Assembly: GCA_002435755.1 (NCBI GenBank)
Contig: DIYH01000009.1
Span: 1-62,432 of the forward strand
Length of the DNA: 62,432 nt
Source of the DNA: Flammeovirgaceae bacterium UBA6059
GTDB taxonomy: Bacteria > Bacteroidota > Bacteroidia > Cytophagales > Cyclobacteriaceae
Reading direction: 5' to 3'
A program made the position numbers and the translations under genes. The notes under the pieces were generated by a model, which was not told where the DNA came from, did no database searches, and was given only the letters and a program-made list of their open reading frames with translations. Below, in pieces: positions 7,692-16,764 of this stretch; the first letter of the stretch is position 1; the number at the start of each line of letters is the position of its first letter.

Positions 7692-8237
7692 TTAGGTAAA
7701 TGCATATAGGATCAAGAAAGGAAAGATGATACCCAATAAGGCAAGTTTCCAGCCCCGTTGAGCGAAGCTGAATTTCCCTTTTGAAATGAACATACCAGTA
7801 ACCGCTATGGTCAACATTGCCAATCCGAATATGTCAGAATACCATATCCACATAGGCTCGGTAGTGATGTGTAGGAAGCTCATATGCCCTAGTACAGGAA
7901 TTCTTCGCAATAGCTCATGTTGCCCCTTACCCGCTGCTACATTGATGGTCACAACGTCGTATTCGTAAAATACCTTAAACTCCCCATCCGTGATCGACGA
8001 GCGCCGAACTTTCTGATCAACCCCGATAGCTTGAGAAAACTCAGCCAGCCAGGCGTCATCAACCTGTTCATCGTTAGAGGGTACATTGTATTGGATATCC
8101 CGCTTCTCGTAAGTATATTTTTGGGGGTTCCAACTTCTTCTGTGGTTGAGTGCAATTCCGGATATAGAAAAGGAGATGATCAAGCCTAAATAGAAGTAGG
8201 CTATATCTCTGTGTAGCCCTCTTTCGTTGATTTTCAT
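7692..8237 (-). CDS. PepSY-associated membrane protein
   Basis: A 181-residue inner-membrane protein. N-terminal helix (residues about 10-30, DIAYFYLGLIISFSISGIAL followed by NHRRSWNP), an outer loop with PepSY-like beta strands (residues 35-118), then LHITTEPMWIWYSDIFGLAML and a third/fourth helix at the C-terminus (163-180). The NHR and W-YSD-GLAM-L features are those of PepSY-associated TM helix proteins, some of which are iron-uptake associated reductases or peptidase-related anchors. No siderophore or TonB receptor gene is adjacent, so the role is open. Confidence 0.75.
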   Translation of the reverse strand: MKINERGLHRDIAYFYLGLIISFSISGIALNHRRSWNPQKYTYEKRDIQYNVPSNDEQVDDAWLAEFSQAIGVDQKVRRSSITDGEFKVFYEYDVVTINVAAGKGQHELLRRIPVLGHMSFLHITTEPMWIWYSDIFGLAMLTIAVTGMFISKGKFSFAQRGWKLALLGIIFPFLILYAFT

Positions 8238-8305
8238 GTTGTAGGTTTTAGGAAATCAATTCTAATTTAGATTAATTAAAAATAATGTCCCTGTTACGTT
8301 GGTGG

Positions 8306-9640
8306 TCAAAAAATCAGACGGAAGGTAGTACCGACTCCTTCCTGAGATAACAGCTCCAGTCGGCCAGCATGCGCGCGCATGATCTGCTTACAGAGACTAA
8401 GACCAATTCCGCTCCCACTGTCTTTGGTGCTAAAAAAAGGTATGAACACCTGGTCTATCAGCTCATCTGGTATACCCGGTCCATTATCCTCTATTTCAAT
8501 TATATAGATGTTTTCATCTGACTTTCCCTGTATGCTGATCTTAGGATTTATGGTCCCTTCGAGTGCTTCAATAGCGTTCTTTATCAGGTTGATCAGCACT
8601 TGTTCGATCATCTGGCGATCACACATTACTTCCGCTTTGGGCTCTGCCTTATACGTTAAAGAGACTTTCTTTTCTATCAGCTTTGGATGAAGTAGCGTTT
8701 CCACATCCTGTAGTAAGTCGCTGATATTATGAGGTTGAAGTTCCGGCTTGCCTACCTGGGTCAATGATCTGTAAGCTTCGGTAAACCGGACTAGTCCTTT
8801 GCTCCTGTTCTCGATAGTGGATAATCCGCCGACCACATCTTCAATGATCTCAGAGGTGAGGGATTGTGTTGAGAGTTGAACTCCTTTTTCATCCAGGAGC
8901 ATTTTTCTTATGACAGATGTCAAAGTAGATATGGGTATTGCAGAGTTCATGATCTCATGAGTGAGTACACGAATTAGCTTCTGCCATGCGTCCAGTTGGC
9001 TTTCTTCCAATTCGTTTTTGATATCCTGGAATGAGACTATGGTGTAGCCAACACCGTTAAGTTGGAATGCCGAACTCAGAATAGATAAGTTCATGAGCGT
9101 ACCGTCTTTGATGTGCTTGTAAAGAATCGATCTGCCCGGTACCGCTTCAAGTACTTTTTGATGCAATTCGGGATACTTGTCAAATAAGCGATAGAGATAC
9201 TTGAAACTCCTGTGCCCAAAGAGTTCAGAAGTGGCTTTGTTGGTCACAATGACCTGCTGTTTTTCATCAAAAACAACAATGGCGATAGATATATGCTCCA
9301 GGATGGTCTGAAGTAGATGGTGATTAGATTCTTTTTCTGAACTGAGCCTCTTGAAGACTGCCATGATCCGCTCATATACACCTCGAAGCTTGTTTTCCCT
9401 ACCGGGAATGCTTGAAGCATAGCTAAAGTCGCCTTGTTCGATAGCCAGCAGAAAGTTGGTGAGGTCACGTTCCTGTCGTTCTAAGAAGCGTATGAAGTAG
9501 ACTATAGCGATCACGGTAAATAGTCCGAGCCAGACACCTACTAACCAAAAATAGGTCTGTGTTACAACATAGGCTGCACAATAGCCGAGGATCAAAATGA
9601 CCATGATCCGTAATACTATTTGTACCCTGAACCTAGACAA
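8306..9640 (-). CDS. NtrY/NtrB-like sensor histidine kinase
   Basis: A 444-residue membrane kinase. Two N-terminal helices (about 8-27 and 31-50), a HAMP-like linker, a PAS domain (about 105-210, ILEHISIAIVVFDEKQQVIV), the HisKA motif VLTHEIMNSAIP with phospho-acceptor His228, and an HATPase domain with N box (LINLIKNAIEAL), G1 (EIEDNGPGIP) and G2 (FFSTKDSGSGIGLSLCKQIM). The HEIMN form of the H box is typical of NtrB/NtrY-type kinases that pair with sigma-54 activators. It overlaps the regulator gene 9633-11009 by 8 bases and is downstream of it, so the two are one operon and almost certainly a cognate pair. The signal is unknown; there is almost no periplasmic domain, so sensing is likely through the membrane or PAS domain. 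Confidence 0.92.
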   Translation of the reverse strand: MSRFRVQIVLRIMVILILGYCAAYVVTQTYFWLVGVWLGLFTVIAIVYFIRFLERQERDLTNFLLAIEQGDFSYASSIPGRENKLRGVYERIMAVFKRLSSEKESNHHLLQTILEHISIAIVVFDEKQQVIVTNKATSELFGHRSFKYLYRLFDKYPELHQKVLEAVPGRSILYKHIKDGTLMNLSILSSAFQLNGVGYTIVSFQDIKNELEESQLDAWQKLIRVLTHEIMNSAIPISTLTSVIRKMLLDEKGVQLSTQSLTSEIIEDVVGGLSTIENRSKGLVRFTEAYRSLTQVGKPELQPHNISDLLQDVETLLHPKLIEKKVSLTYKAEPKAEVMCDRQMIEQVLINLIKNAIEALEGTINPKISIQGKSDENIYIIEIEDNGPGIPDELIDQVFIPFFSTKDSGSGIGLSLCKQIMRAHAGRLELLSQEGVGTTFRLIF

Positions 9641-11009
9641 TACCGTACTTCTTCATTTTTCTGTATAGCGTCGACCTACCCATCGCCATATCTTCAGAGG
9701 CTTTTGTCAGATTGCCATTGTGTTTTTTAATGGCCTTGAGGATCATTTGTTTCTCGACTTCATTCTTGTTGACTGTAGTAGATTGTGTATGAGTCGAAAC
9801 CGCCGTGCTATCGATAGGAAAATCACTTGCTGTGATGGTGTTACCATCTGAGAGGATCACGATGCGCTCAATGGCATGTTGAAGTTCGCGCACATTGCCA
9901 GGCCAGCTGTGTTGCTTAAGTCTTTGAATGGCAGAAGAGGAGAGTGACATGCTCGACTTTCTATATTTAGCGATGTACTTTTTCAAGTAGTGTTCCGCTA
10001 TCGCAATGATGTCTTCAGAACGCTCCCTGAGCGGTGGCACAACTATTTCGACAGTGTTGATCCTGTAGAGGAGGTCTTGTCTGAAATCGCCATGTTGGAT
10101 CATTGTCCTAATGTCGGCATTTGTAGCACAAATGAGCCGTGCATCGAAGGGCAGAGGGCTGCTGCTTCCAATCTTATAATACTGACGGTTTTGTAGTACG
10201 CTTAGTAGCTTTGTTTGTAACTCAATGGGTAAGTTGCCAATTTCATCCAGAAACAATGTGCCGTCACCGGCTGCTTCCAGTCTTCCTGCCCTATCGGATT
10301 TGGCGTCAGTGAAGGCGCCTTTGACATGACCAAACAACTCTGACTCGAATAGTTTTTCTGGTAAGGAACCAAGGTCTACCTTGATGAGTGCAGATCTGCT
10401 GTAAGCAGATCTATTGTGTATCGCACGTGCTACAAGCTCTTTACCTGTTCCATTTTCGCCGAGTATCAGTATGTTAGCGTCTGTTATGGCCACCTTGTCA
10501 ATGGTCTCCATTACAGATTGCATAGCCGGGCTATCGCAAATGAAGTCTTCAAGACCTGCATTGAGGTCTCCTGCCAACATCTCCTCTCTATTCTGAAGGT
10601 GATTGACCTCTTTTTTGGACTTAGCTAGTTTATAGACATTGACTAATGTGGTAAGTAGTTTTTCCTCCTCCCATGGCTTGACTATAAAGTCTATGGCACC
10701 TTCTTTCATGGCTTCAACAGCCACTTTGATGTCACCATAGGCTGTATTCATGATAATATGCTGGTCAGGATAGTTTTTGAGTACTTCTCTAAGCCAAAAA
10801 ATGCCTTCATTACCGGAGGTCCTTCCTTGTCCAAAGTTCATATCGAGCAGTATGATATCGACTACAGACTTTTTGAGAGTTTTAAGAATGTCTTCGGGCG
10901 AAGATGCCAGCAGAACAGTTTCAAATTTGCGTTTTAGGATAAGTTTAGCCGTATAGAGGACGTCTTGATCGTCATCTACTACCATTACGGTTCCCTTAAG
11001 TCTTGACAT
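9633..11009 (-). CDS. NtrC-family sigma-54-dependent response regulator
   Basis: A 458-residue regulator: receiver domain (residues about 5-125, phospho-acceptor Asp56 in IILLDMNF, Lys in FIVKPW), AAA+ domain (about 155-385) with Walker A GENGTGKE, the sigma-54 contact loop GAFTDA (GAFTGA in most proteins), Walker B GTLFLDEIGNLP and RLICATNADI, and a Fis-type helix-turn-helix at the end (NLTKASEDMAMGRSTLYRKM). It activates sigma-54 promoters after phosphorylation by the kinase at 8306-9640. Sigma-54-like promoters lie before the FtsX-like permeases at 13634 and 27379. A near-perfect palindrome at 11049-11067, 40 bases upstream of the start, is a candidate autoregulatory site. Confidence 0.95.
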   Translation of the reverse strand: MSRLKGTVMVVDDDQDVLYTAKLILKRKFETVLLASSPEDILKTLKKSVVDIILLDMNFGQGRTSGNEGIFWLREVLKNYPDQHIIMNTAYGDIKVAVEAMKEGAIDFIVKPWEEEKLLTTLVNVYKLAKSKKEVNHLQNREEMLAGDLNAGLEDFICDSPAMQSVMETIDKVAITDANILILGENGTGKELVARAIHNRSAYSRSALIKVDLGSLPEKLFESELFGHVKGAFTDAKSDRAGRLEAAGDGTLFLDEIGNLPIELQTKLLSVLQNRQYYKIGSSSPLPFDARLICATNADIRTMIQHGDFRQDLLYRINTVEIVVPPLRERSEDIIAIAEHYLKKYIAKYRKSSMSLSSSAIQRLKQHSWPGNVRELQHAIERIVILSDGNTITASDFPIDSTAVSTHTQSTTVNKNEVEKQMILKAIKKHNGNLTKASEDMAMGRSTLYRKMKKYGIV

Positions 11010-11048
11010 GCTCCTAAGATCGTTTTTTGGACTAGAACATCAAAGTAG

Positions 11049-11067
11049 TTGTTTCATTTTGAAACAA
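11049..11067. promoter_or_regulatory. Palindrome upstream of the sigma-54 regulator gene
   Basis: TTGTTTCA (11049-11056), spacer TTT, TGAAACAA (11060-11067): perfect 8-bp arms, 40 bases before the start of the regulator. The half site TGAAACA recurs twice at 13502-13508 and 13535-13541 ahead of the sigma-54-like promoter of the neighbouring permease. Best guess is the binding site of this regulator; not proven. Confidence 0.5.
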
Positions 11068-11107
11068 TGGGAATAGAATGTCAATAAATGGGGGAGGCTT
11101 AAGACTA

Positions 11108-11470
11108 CTAGATATCGATGGGCAGCACCATTTTTTTCCTAACGGGATTGCCCTGGTACATGGCAGGTTTCCATTTTGGCATATTGTTGATCAACTCAAG
11201 CACTTTGCCATCAACCTCTTCGCTTACACCTTTCACTATACTGGCTTCTGTGATTTCACCATCAGGTTCCACGAAGAAGGTAACAAATACTTTACCTGCC
11301 CCTTCGATATTGTTATTTTTCCTGATGTACACAAAAAACTGTTCCATGCCTCCAGGATATTCCGGATTACTTTCAATGATCTCACCAAGCACCTTGCCAC
11401 TGGCACTTTCTTGTGCCAGGCTCATCGATGAGCACATCAATATGATTACGATTGGCAGTAAGAACTTCAT
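11108..11470 (-). CDS. Secreted TonB C-terminal domain protein
   Basis: A 120-residue protein: signal peptide (MKFLLPIVIILMCSSMSLAQ) followed directly by a TonB C-terminal-like fold, with YPGGMEQFFVYI, GKVFVTFFVEPDGEITEASIVKGV and MPKWKPAMYQGNPVRKKMVLPI. Those strands and the W-PA--G--V pattern are typical of Bacteroidota energy-transducer TonB domains. Unlike true TonB it has no retained membrane anchor or proline-rich linker, so it is likely a soluble periplasmic protein and may bind TonB boxes or act in signalling. It is between the sigma-54 regulator and the TPR kinase on the same strand. Confidence 0.8.
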   Translation of the reverse strand: MKFLLPIVIILMCSSMSLAQESASGKVLGEIIESNPEYPGGMEQFFVYIRKNNNIEGAGKVFVTFFVEPDGEITEASIVKGVSEEVDGKVLELINNMPKWKPAMYQGNPVRKKMVLPIDI

Positions 11471-11533
11471 TTGAAAATGAAACTACTCATAACTATGGAA
11501 TAATACATCATTTTTTCTCAGAAGGTATACTCT

Positions 11534-13432
11534 TTAGCTCGCCCTAAAGCTGAAAAAGAATTTGCTGCCGTGATTTAACTGACTCTCTGCCCAAATACGG
11601 CCCCCATGCTTATCCATGATAGATTTGGTAATTGACAATCCAATGCCAGTGCCTTCAAATTCTGAATCTCCATGAAGACGCTTAAATGGAGTAAATAGTT
11701 TGTCATAAAAGTCCATATCAAAACCGACACCATTGTCAGCAACCGTATATGTGTTTTGGCCGAACTTCTGCAGTTTGATATAGGGTTCATGCCGCCCCCG
11801 CGTATACTTCCAGGCGTTTTCCAAGAGATTCTTTAATAAGATTTGCATCATGGCCTGGTCTGCCTCAACGATCAGGTCTTTGTCAATGTCAACCTGGACT
11901 TCACGATCAGGTTCACTTACCCTGAAACCTTCAATAACTTCATGCGCCAGCTCATCCAGACTTACAGTTCCTACTTTAAGGTCAGCCTGAGAGACACGGG
12001 AAAAGTCAAGCAGGTCGGTGATGATGTTTTGCATTTTTCTGAGATTGCCATCTATACCTTGTAGATGTTCGCGGATATCCTCATCGTTAAGCTGATGCCA
12101 CTCTGACTTTAGAATACTAGTATAGTAGCTAATGACTCTGATCGGAGCTTTGAGATCATGTGACACCATGTAAGAGAATGATTTGTTCTCCTCATTTCTT
12201 GTCGCGAGTCGCTGCAATGCCAGTTCCAGGTCTCTGGCCTTATTGACCAACTCCTCCCGCTGTTGCCCCACTGTTGTATTGACGATCTTGAGTCGTATAG
12301 TAAATAGTGTAGCTAAAACCAGTCCTACACTTATCAGAATGATGATTATCCTGTTCATTCTAATTTGTGAAGCACTGAGATCGCGTTCGTAGATCAATGT
12401 CTGATTTTCGTTAGCAGTTTTCTCAGTCTCATAATTCGTAAGAAGTTGATTGATTTGATAACTCTTGTCCAGACTGTAAAGACTATCTTTTAAAAAATAA
12501 TGCCTTTGGAAATAATTGATAGCTGTCAAATAGTCACCACGGATTGAGTCAATCTTAGCCAATAGTAGATAGTTGTCAACCTCAAGGTCCTTGGCGCCTA
12601 TCCTATCTATCAAGGCCTCAGAAGAGTCTGCAAATGCTTTGGCGGTTGGGATGTCATTTCCCATTTTGATATACACTCTGGCCAAATTCATGAAGGAACT
12701 TGCTATACCTCTCTGGTCGTTCGCGAGCTTGCGCAGTTGGAGGGCCTCCTTAAAGAAATACACGGCTGTTGCTGTTTGGCCATCGTGATCGTGTACACGT
12801 CCAAGCCCTGAATAGGCATAAGCAACGGGCCGAAAATCCTGATCAAAATCGGCTTGATCTAATAACTGCTGATAGAAAACCCTTGCCGTATCCGGATTAC
12901 CTTGTAGTTCATAGAGCTCTCCCAGATTGTAGTATGACATTAAGGGTGGTATGTCAAGATGTGCCTTTTTGGTAGCCAAGGACTTGGCATGGAACTCCAG
13001 AGCTTTATCAAAATCATTCAACTTCTTGTGTACCTCACCCAAGTTGTTGTAAATCATCGATACACCTAGGTAGTTGCCGAGAGTATCATACAAAGGAAGT
13101 GCTCTTAAATAGTATTCAAGAGCATTTTGATAGCTTGCTTCTAACCAGTAGGTGTTGCCAAGTTGACGATCAATCTCGGCCATCAGTGCCATGTTGTCAA
13201 GGCTATCAGCCAGGGCCTCTGCTTTGACAAGATAGTATCGTGTTGAGTCAAGGTTGGAGTTGAAAAAAGCCTTGGCCCTCCTTAGGTTAATCTCAATAGT
13301 GCCAGTGAGGTTGTTTACAGATGGCTGACGAAGGCTGTCCGCGGAGCAATGCCACGTCATGGCGCATAGTATACCTGTAATAAAGCAGAGGAAGAAGTGG
13401 CTGGTTTTCACTGAAACTTGCTTTGGTTGCAA
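11534..13432 (-). CDS. TPR-containing sensor histidine kinase
   Basis: A 632-residue kinase. A hydrophobic N-terminus (signal or anchor, residues about 10-30) leads into a periplasmic TPR array (about 60-320; repeats such as AYSGLGRVHDHDGQTATAVYF and SYYNLGELYELQGNPDTARVF), then one membrane helix (about 352-372, IIILISVGLVLATLFTIRL), a coiled coil, the HisKA domain with phospho-acceptor His425 (YMVSHDLKAPIRV) and an HATPase domain (LLKNLLENAWKYT, VADNGVGFDM, GTGIGLSITKSIM). The DLKAP form is of the phytochrome-like/HWE-free class common in Bacteroidota. No receiver is fused or adjacent, so its partner is unknown. It is divergent from the permease at 13634; the shared 201-bp intergenic region carries the candidate regulatory sites. 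Confidence 0.9.
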   Translation of the reverse strand: MQPKQVSVKTSHFFLCFITGILCAMTWHCSADSLRQPSVNNLTGTIEINLRRAKAFFNSNLDSTRYYLVKAEALADSLDNMALMAEIDRQLGNTYWLEASYQNALEYYLRALPLYDTLGNYLGVSMIYNNLGEVHKKLNDFDKALEFHAKSLATKKAHLDIPPLMSYYNLGELYELQGNPDTARVFYQQLLDQADFDQDFRPVAYAYSGLGRVHDHDGQTATAVYFFKEALQLRKLANDQRGIASSFMNLARVYIKMGNDIPTAKAFADSSEALIDRIGAKDLEVDNYLLLAKIDSIRGDYLTAINYFQRHYFLKDSLYSLDKSYQINQLLTNYETEKTANENQTLIYERDLSASQIRMNRIIIILISVGLVLATLFTIRLKIVNTTVGQQREELVNKARDLELALQRLATRNEENKSFSYMVSHDLKAPIRVISYYTSILKSEWHQLNDEDIREHLQGIDGNLRKMQNIITDLLDFSRVSQADLKVGTVSLDELAHEVIEGFRVSEPDREVQVDIDKDLIVEADQAMMQILLKNLLENAWKYTRGRHEPYIKLQKFGQNTYTVADNGVGFDMDFYDKLFTPFKRLHGDSEFEGTGIGLSITKSIMDKHGGRIWAESQLNHGSKFFFSFRAS

Positions 13433-13478
13433 AGCTCATTAAAATTCTGATAAGAAACAGTCTAACTTACCGCAGTAT

Positions 13479-13541
13479 AGTTTCAAGACCGCCGTAATCA
13501 GTGAAACAGCTTGGCACAACATACTGTATCAGTATGAAACA
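13479..13541. promoter_or_regulatory. Cluster of TGAAACA half sites and a palindrome
   Basis: AGTTTCA (13479-13485) and TGAAACA (13502-13508) are inverted; a second TGAAACA lies at 13535-13541, 33 bases (about three helical turns) after the first. An inverted repeat ATACTG-TAT-CAGTAT occupies 13521-13535. All sit 50-130 bases upstream of the sigma-54-like promoter, the usual place for an enhancer of an NtrC-type activator. The half site equals that of the palindrome at 11049-11067. Confidence 0.4.
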
Positions 13542-13593
13542 CTTTATTCTTGCTCCTTGAGTTAATATTCTGTTTTTCAGACAGTTATTATGT

Positions 13594-13608
13594 TGGCACA
13601 GGCTTTGG
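13594..13608 (+). promoter_or_regulatory. Sigma-54-like promoter of the first FtsX-like permease
   Basis: TGGCAC (13594-13599), 5-base spacer, TTGG (13605-13608) against the consensus TGGCAC-N5-TTGC: only the last C differs. The start of transcription would fall near 13620, just before the AGGAAAGAGA ribosome-binding site and the ATG at 13634. The same arrangement occurs at 27311-27325 before the second permease. Confidence 0.6.
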
Positions 13609-13633
13609 TCTTTACTGAGGAAAGAGATAAACA

Positions 13634-16093
13634 ATGAAAAACGATATCAAAACCGTATTGCGAGTACTTAAGAAGGACAAGTCTTTTTTTCTGATCAACC
13701 TGACAGGATTGGCCATAGGGATTGCTTCCTTTCTTGTGATCATTCATTTTGTTGTTTACCATTCCACTTTCGATAAAGACCTAGCGGCAGGAGACCGACT
13801 GGTAAGGTTGGTCGGTGAGTATACTCAGAATGGGGAGGATCGTGGAACAGGTACTTTACTGCCTGCACTGCTTGCTCCGACACTACAGGACGAACAAGCT
13901 TACATTGAACATGCAGCGCGTTTTTATAACATTAGCTACAATAACAATAGCATTGTCTACAAGAATGATGCGTCCATTGTAAGCTATGATGAGTCCCGGG
14001 TCTATCTCGTAGACCAATCGATTTTTGACCTTTTCAATTGGGAGTTCAAGTTTGGCAGTGCGGCAAACTTTAATGAACCTATGAAGATGGTGCTGACCGA
14101 GTCAACAGCGCGAAAGTATTTTAAGGACCAGGATCCTGTCGGCAAGCAAGTGGATCTCTCAGGTAATACGGGAGCCAAGCGCTATGAGATCGTTGGTATC
14201 ATGAGTGACCTACCGGAAAAGTCTCACCTCGCGTTTGATGTACTGGTTTCTTACCCTAGCCGTGATGAATACTTTGCTGTAGATGATGATTCCTGGGCTA
14301 TCAATACCGATATCAATTACTTTTTGTTGGATGAACCAGCAAAAATCGAACAATTGGTCATTGATGCTCAGAAGCTGATGAATACTAAAACTGCCGAGGT
14401 GGAGGCCAGTACTGGATATCATGCTGAGATTATTGGAGAGAAGGTTGCTGATGTTCATTTGCATACAACAGCTACCATAGAGGTTTTTAAGTCTTCAATG
14501 GATTACCGATTGATTTATGGACTTGCCATCATCGCGTTGATCATAGTGCTGATAGCATGGATCAACTACCTGAACATGGCCATGGTAAAAACTCTTGAGC
14601 GCACCCGTGAGGTAGGGGTCAGGAAGGTGCTGGGAGCAGGAGCAGGCCAGATCTCAAAACTATTTATACTTGAGGCCATCACTGTTGCATTGTCAGCTTT
14701 TGTCATCGCTTTGACCGCTGTGCAGTACAGTGCGCCCTTTCTGGACCAAATTACCGCTATACGATTTAACGTTTTCGACAACCTTGGCCTTGTTGGCCTT
14801 GTATTTCTCGGTTTGATCAGTTCGGCTTGTTTGGTGGGGCTTTACCCTTCATTGTTGCTCAGAGGCCAGAAGAGCTTTGAAGCATTGCGAGGAAAGAATA
14901 GGGCTGTTTCTGGTGGTATCAGTTTGAGGAAACTCCTCATAACTATTCAGTTTTTGGTAAGCTTTTTATTGATTGGTGCTACACTCACCGTGTATTATCA
15001 GCTGACCTACATGAAGTCCGCTGACTTGGGGCTGGATATTAAAGACATTATGGTAATAAAGGCCCCACCTTCCGCCATCCAGGGACTGGGAGAGTCTAAA
15101 CGAGCCAACTACAATGCGTTTAAAAACGATCTGGCACAACATCCTACTATTGCCAAATTTACCAATGCTGGTGAGATTCCTGGTAAGGCGATAGACTGGC
15201 GGTCTAATACAATCAGACTGAAGTCACAATCGGAAGATAAAGCTGTGATGACCAACTTCTTTTCAATGGGGAGGGAGCTCCATGACTTTTTCGGGATCGG
15301 CCTTATAGCGGGCAGGTATTATGAGAACAATGACAATCCTTTCAGGACCGGCGAAATAGTGATCAACGAAAAGATGTCGGAAAGCCTTGGGTTTAGCGAT
15401 CCAGAAGATGCCATTGGCCAGGAGTTGGCTGGTTTCTTTACTGACCTACATGTAATAGGAGTGGTAGCAAATCATCACCATGGTTCCCTGCACTCTGATT
15501 ATTTGCCGATCATTTACATGTTGAGTTCGTGGACGGAATACTACTTCATCAAATTCGATTTGGGTGAAGAAGAGGAAACAAGATACAGTAATCTGAAAGG
15601 AGCAGTTCAGTTAATAGAGACTTCCTGGGGTGAGTTTTTTCCGTCAGATAATCTTGATTACTTTTTCCTGGATGCAAAATTCAACGAGCAATACTTTGAG
15701 GATGAACGATACGGCAAGATATTTACCCTTTTTGCCGTGTTAGCTATCATTATTGCGAGCCTTGGACTCTTTGGAGTATTCTCTTATACGGTAAAGCAGA
15801 GGACCAAAGAAATCGGTATCCGTAAAGTGCTCGGTGCTACGGCTGGAGACTTGTTGATGCTATTATCTAAAGGATACTATGTGATCATATTGATAGCCTA
15901 CCTCATAGCTATGCCGATAGCATGGTATCTCTCAGGGGTTTGGTTAGATAACTACAGTTTTAGGATCAATGTTGGTCACTGGTTGTTCAGCTACCCTTTT
16001 GCTATTGTATTGCTCTTAGCTACCGCAACAATCATGATACAGCTCCGAAATTCGTTGAAGGACAATCCCGTTGATTCATTGAGATATGAGTAG
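13634..16093 (+). CDS. FtsX-like ABC transporter permease (MacB-type, first copy)
   Basis: An 819-residue inner-membrane protein made of two similar halves, each with an N-terminal membrane helix or a MacB periplasmic-core domain followed by the FtsX permease region. First half: helix about 20-42, periplasmic core 45-285, then helices 290-440 including the conserved TREVGVRKVLGAGAGQI. Second half: helix about 432-455, core 460-690, FtsX region about 695-815 with RTKEIGIRKVLGATAGDLL. The EIGIRKVLGA motif is the FtsX family hallmark. No ATPase gene is adjacent, so it must share one encoded elsewhere. A sigma-54-like promoter and putative activator sites precede it, next to the sigma-54 two-component operon. 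Related permeases export peptides, antibiotics or lipoproteins; substrate unknown. Confidence 0.9.
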   Translation: MKNDIKTVLRVLKKDKSFFLINLTGLAIGIASFLVIIHFVVYHSTFDKDLAAGDRLVRLVGEYTQNGEDRGTGTLLPALLAPTLQDEQAYIEHAARFYNISYNNNSIVYKNDASIVSYDESRVYLVDQSIFDLFNWEFKFGSAANFNEPMKMVLTESTARKYFKDQDPVGKQVDLSGNTGAKRYEIVGIMSDLPEKSHLAFDVLVSYPSRDEYFAVDDDSWAINTDINYFLLDEPAKIEQLVIDAQKLMNTKTAEVEASTGYHAEIIGEKVADVHLHTTATIEVFKSSMDYRLIYGLAIIALIIVLIAWINYLNMAMVKTLERTREVGVRKVLGAGAGQISKLFILEAITVALSAFVIALTAVQYSAPFLDQITAIRFNVFDNLGLVGLVFLGLISSACLVGLYPSLLLRGQKSFEALRGKNRAVSGGISLRKLLITIQFLVSFLLIGATLTVYYQLTYMKSADLGLDIKDIMVIKAPPSAIQGLGESKRANYNAFKNDLAQHPTIAKFTNAGEIPGKAIDWRSNTIRLKSQSEDKAVMTNFFSMGRELHDFFGIGLIAGRYYENNDNPFRTGEIVINEKMSESLGFSDPEDAIGQELAGFFTDLHVIGVVANHHHGSLHSDYLPIIYMLSSWTEYYFIKFDLGEEEETRYSNLKGAVQLIETSWGEFFPSDNLDYFFLDAKFNEQYFEDERYGKIFTLFAVLAIIIASLGLFGVFSYTVKQRTKEIGIRKVLGATAGDLLMLLSKGYYVIILIAYLIAMPIAWYLSGVWLDNYSFRINVGHWLFSYPFAIVLLLATATIMIQLRNSLKDNPVDSLRYE

Positions 16094-16153
16094 AATCTTG
16101 ATCAGTTTAGAACTATCATGGACTGATTAGAGTTACTCTAAAAAATCTCATTT

Positions 16154-16654
16154 ATGGCTACAGTTACACTTGGCGGTACTCCCGTCAATACACACAGCGA
16201 CCTACCGGAAATAGGTAGTACAGCACCTGGATTTACACTCACTAAAAACGATCTCACGCAGGTCAGCCTGTCGGACTTTGCTGGTAAGAAAGTGATACTT
16301 AACATCTTCCCCAGTATTGATACGGGCATCTGTGCAACTTCTACACGAACTTTCAATACGAGGGTAGCGAATCTGGACAATACAGTTGTCCTATGTGTAT
16401 CGGCTGACTTACCATTTGCACACAGTCGATTCTGTGGAGCAGAAGGCATAGAAAACGCTATTACGCTTTCGAGCTTCCGTGATGGTGGTGCTTTCTCAAA
16501 AGCCTATGGTACGTTGTTGATAGATGGTGGCTTTGCTGGGTTAAACGCAAGGGCCGTTGTAGTGATCGGTGCAGATGACAAAGTGACCTATACAGAGCTG
16601 GTTCCTGAAATTGGACAAGAGCCAAATTACGATAGTGCACTCGCAGCGCTGTAA
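16154..16654 (+). CDS. tpx: Thiol peroxidase (Tpx, atypical 2-Cys peroxiredoxin)
   Basis: A 166-residue thioredoxin-fold peroxidase that reduces hydrogen and organic peroxides using thioredoxin. The peroxidatic cysteine is Cys60 and the resolving cysteine Cys94 (SRFCGAEG), matching Cys61/Cys95 of E. coli Tpx. The loop reads SIDTGICATSTR where most Tpx have DTPVCATS, a small variation next to the active cysteine. Length and start (MATVTLGGTPV) match the family. Monocistronic as far as visible; probably an oxidative-stress gene. Confidence 0.95.
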   Translation: MATVTLGGTPVNTHSDLPEIGSTAPGFTLTKNDLTQVSLSDFAGKKVILNIFPSIDTGICATSTRTFNTRVANLDNTVVLCVSADLPFAHSRFCGAEGIENAITLSSFRDGGAFSKAYGTLLIDGGFAGLNARAVVVIGADDKVTYTELVPEIGQEPNYDSALAAL

Positions 16655-16764
16655 TTAATAAAAACACGATTTATTCAAAGTCTGTTTCAAAGCCATATTC
16701 GAGTGAGGATTGCGCAGTGAGCTGATGGAAGTGTTGCTCTAAGCAAATTATATTAGGTTTCGAC

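Noticed and set aside
13511..13525. Second TTGGCAC in the permease upstream region as an alternative sigma-54 promoter
   Set aside because: No TTGC-like element at the right distance.
16094..16153. Short inverted repeat TTAGAG-TTA-CTCTAA before tpx as a terminator
   Set aside because: It is followed by A, not T, on the relevant strand, so it is not a Rho-independent terminator.
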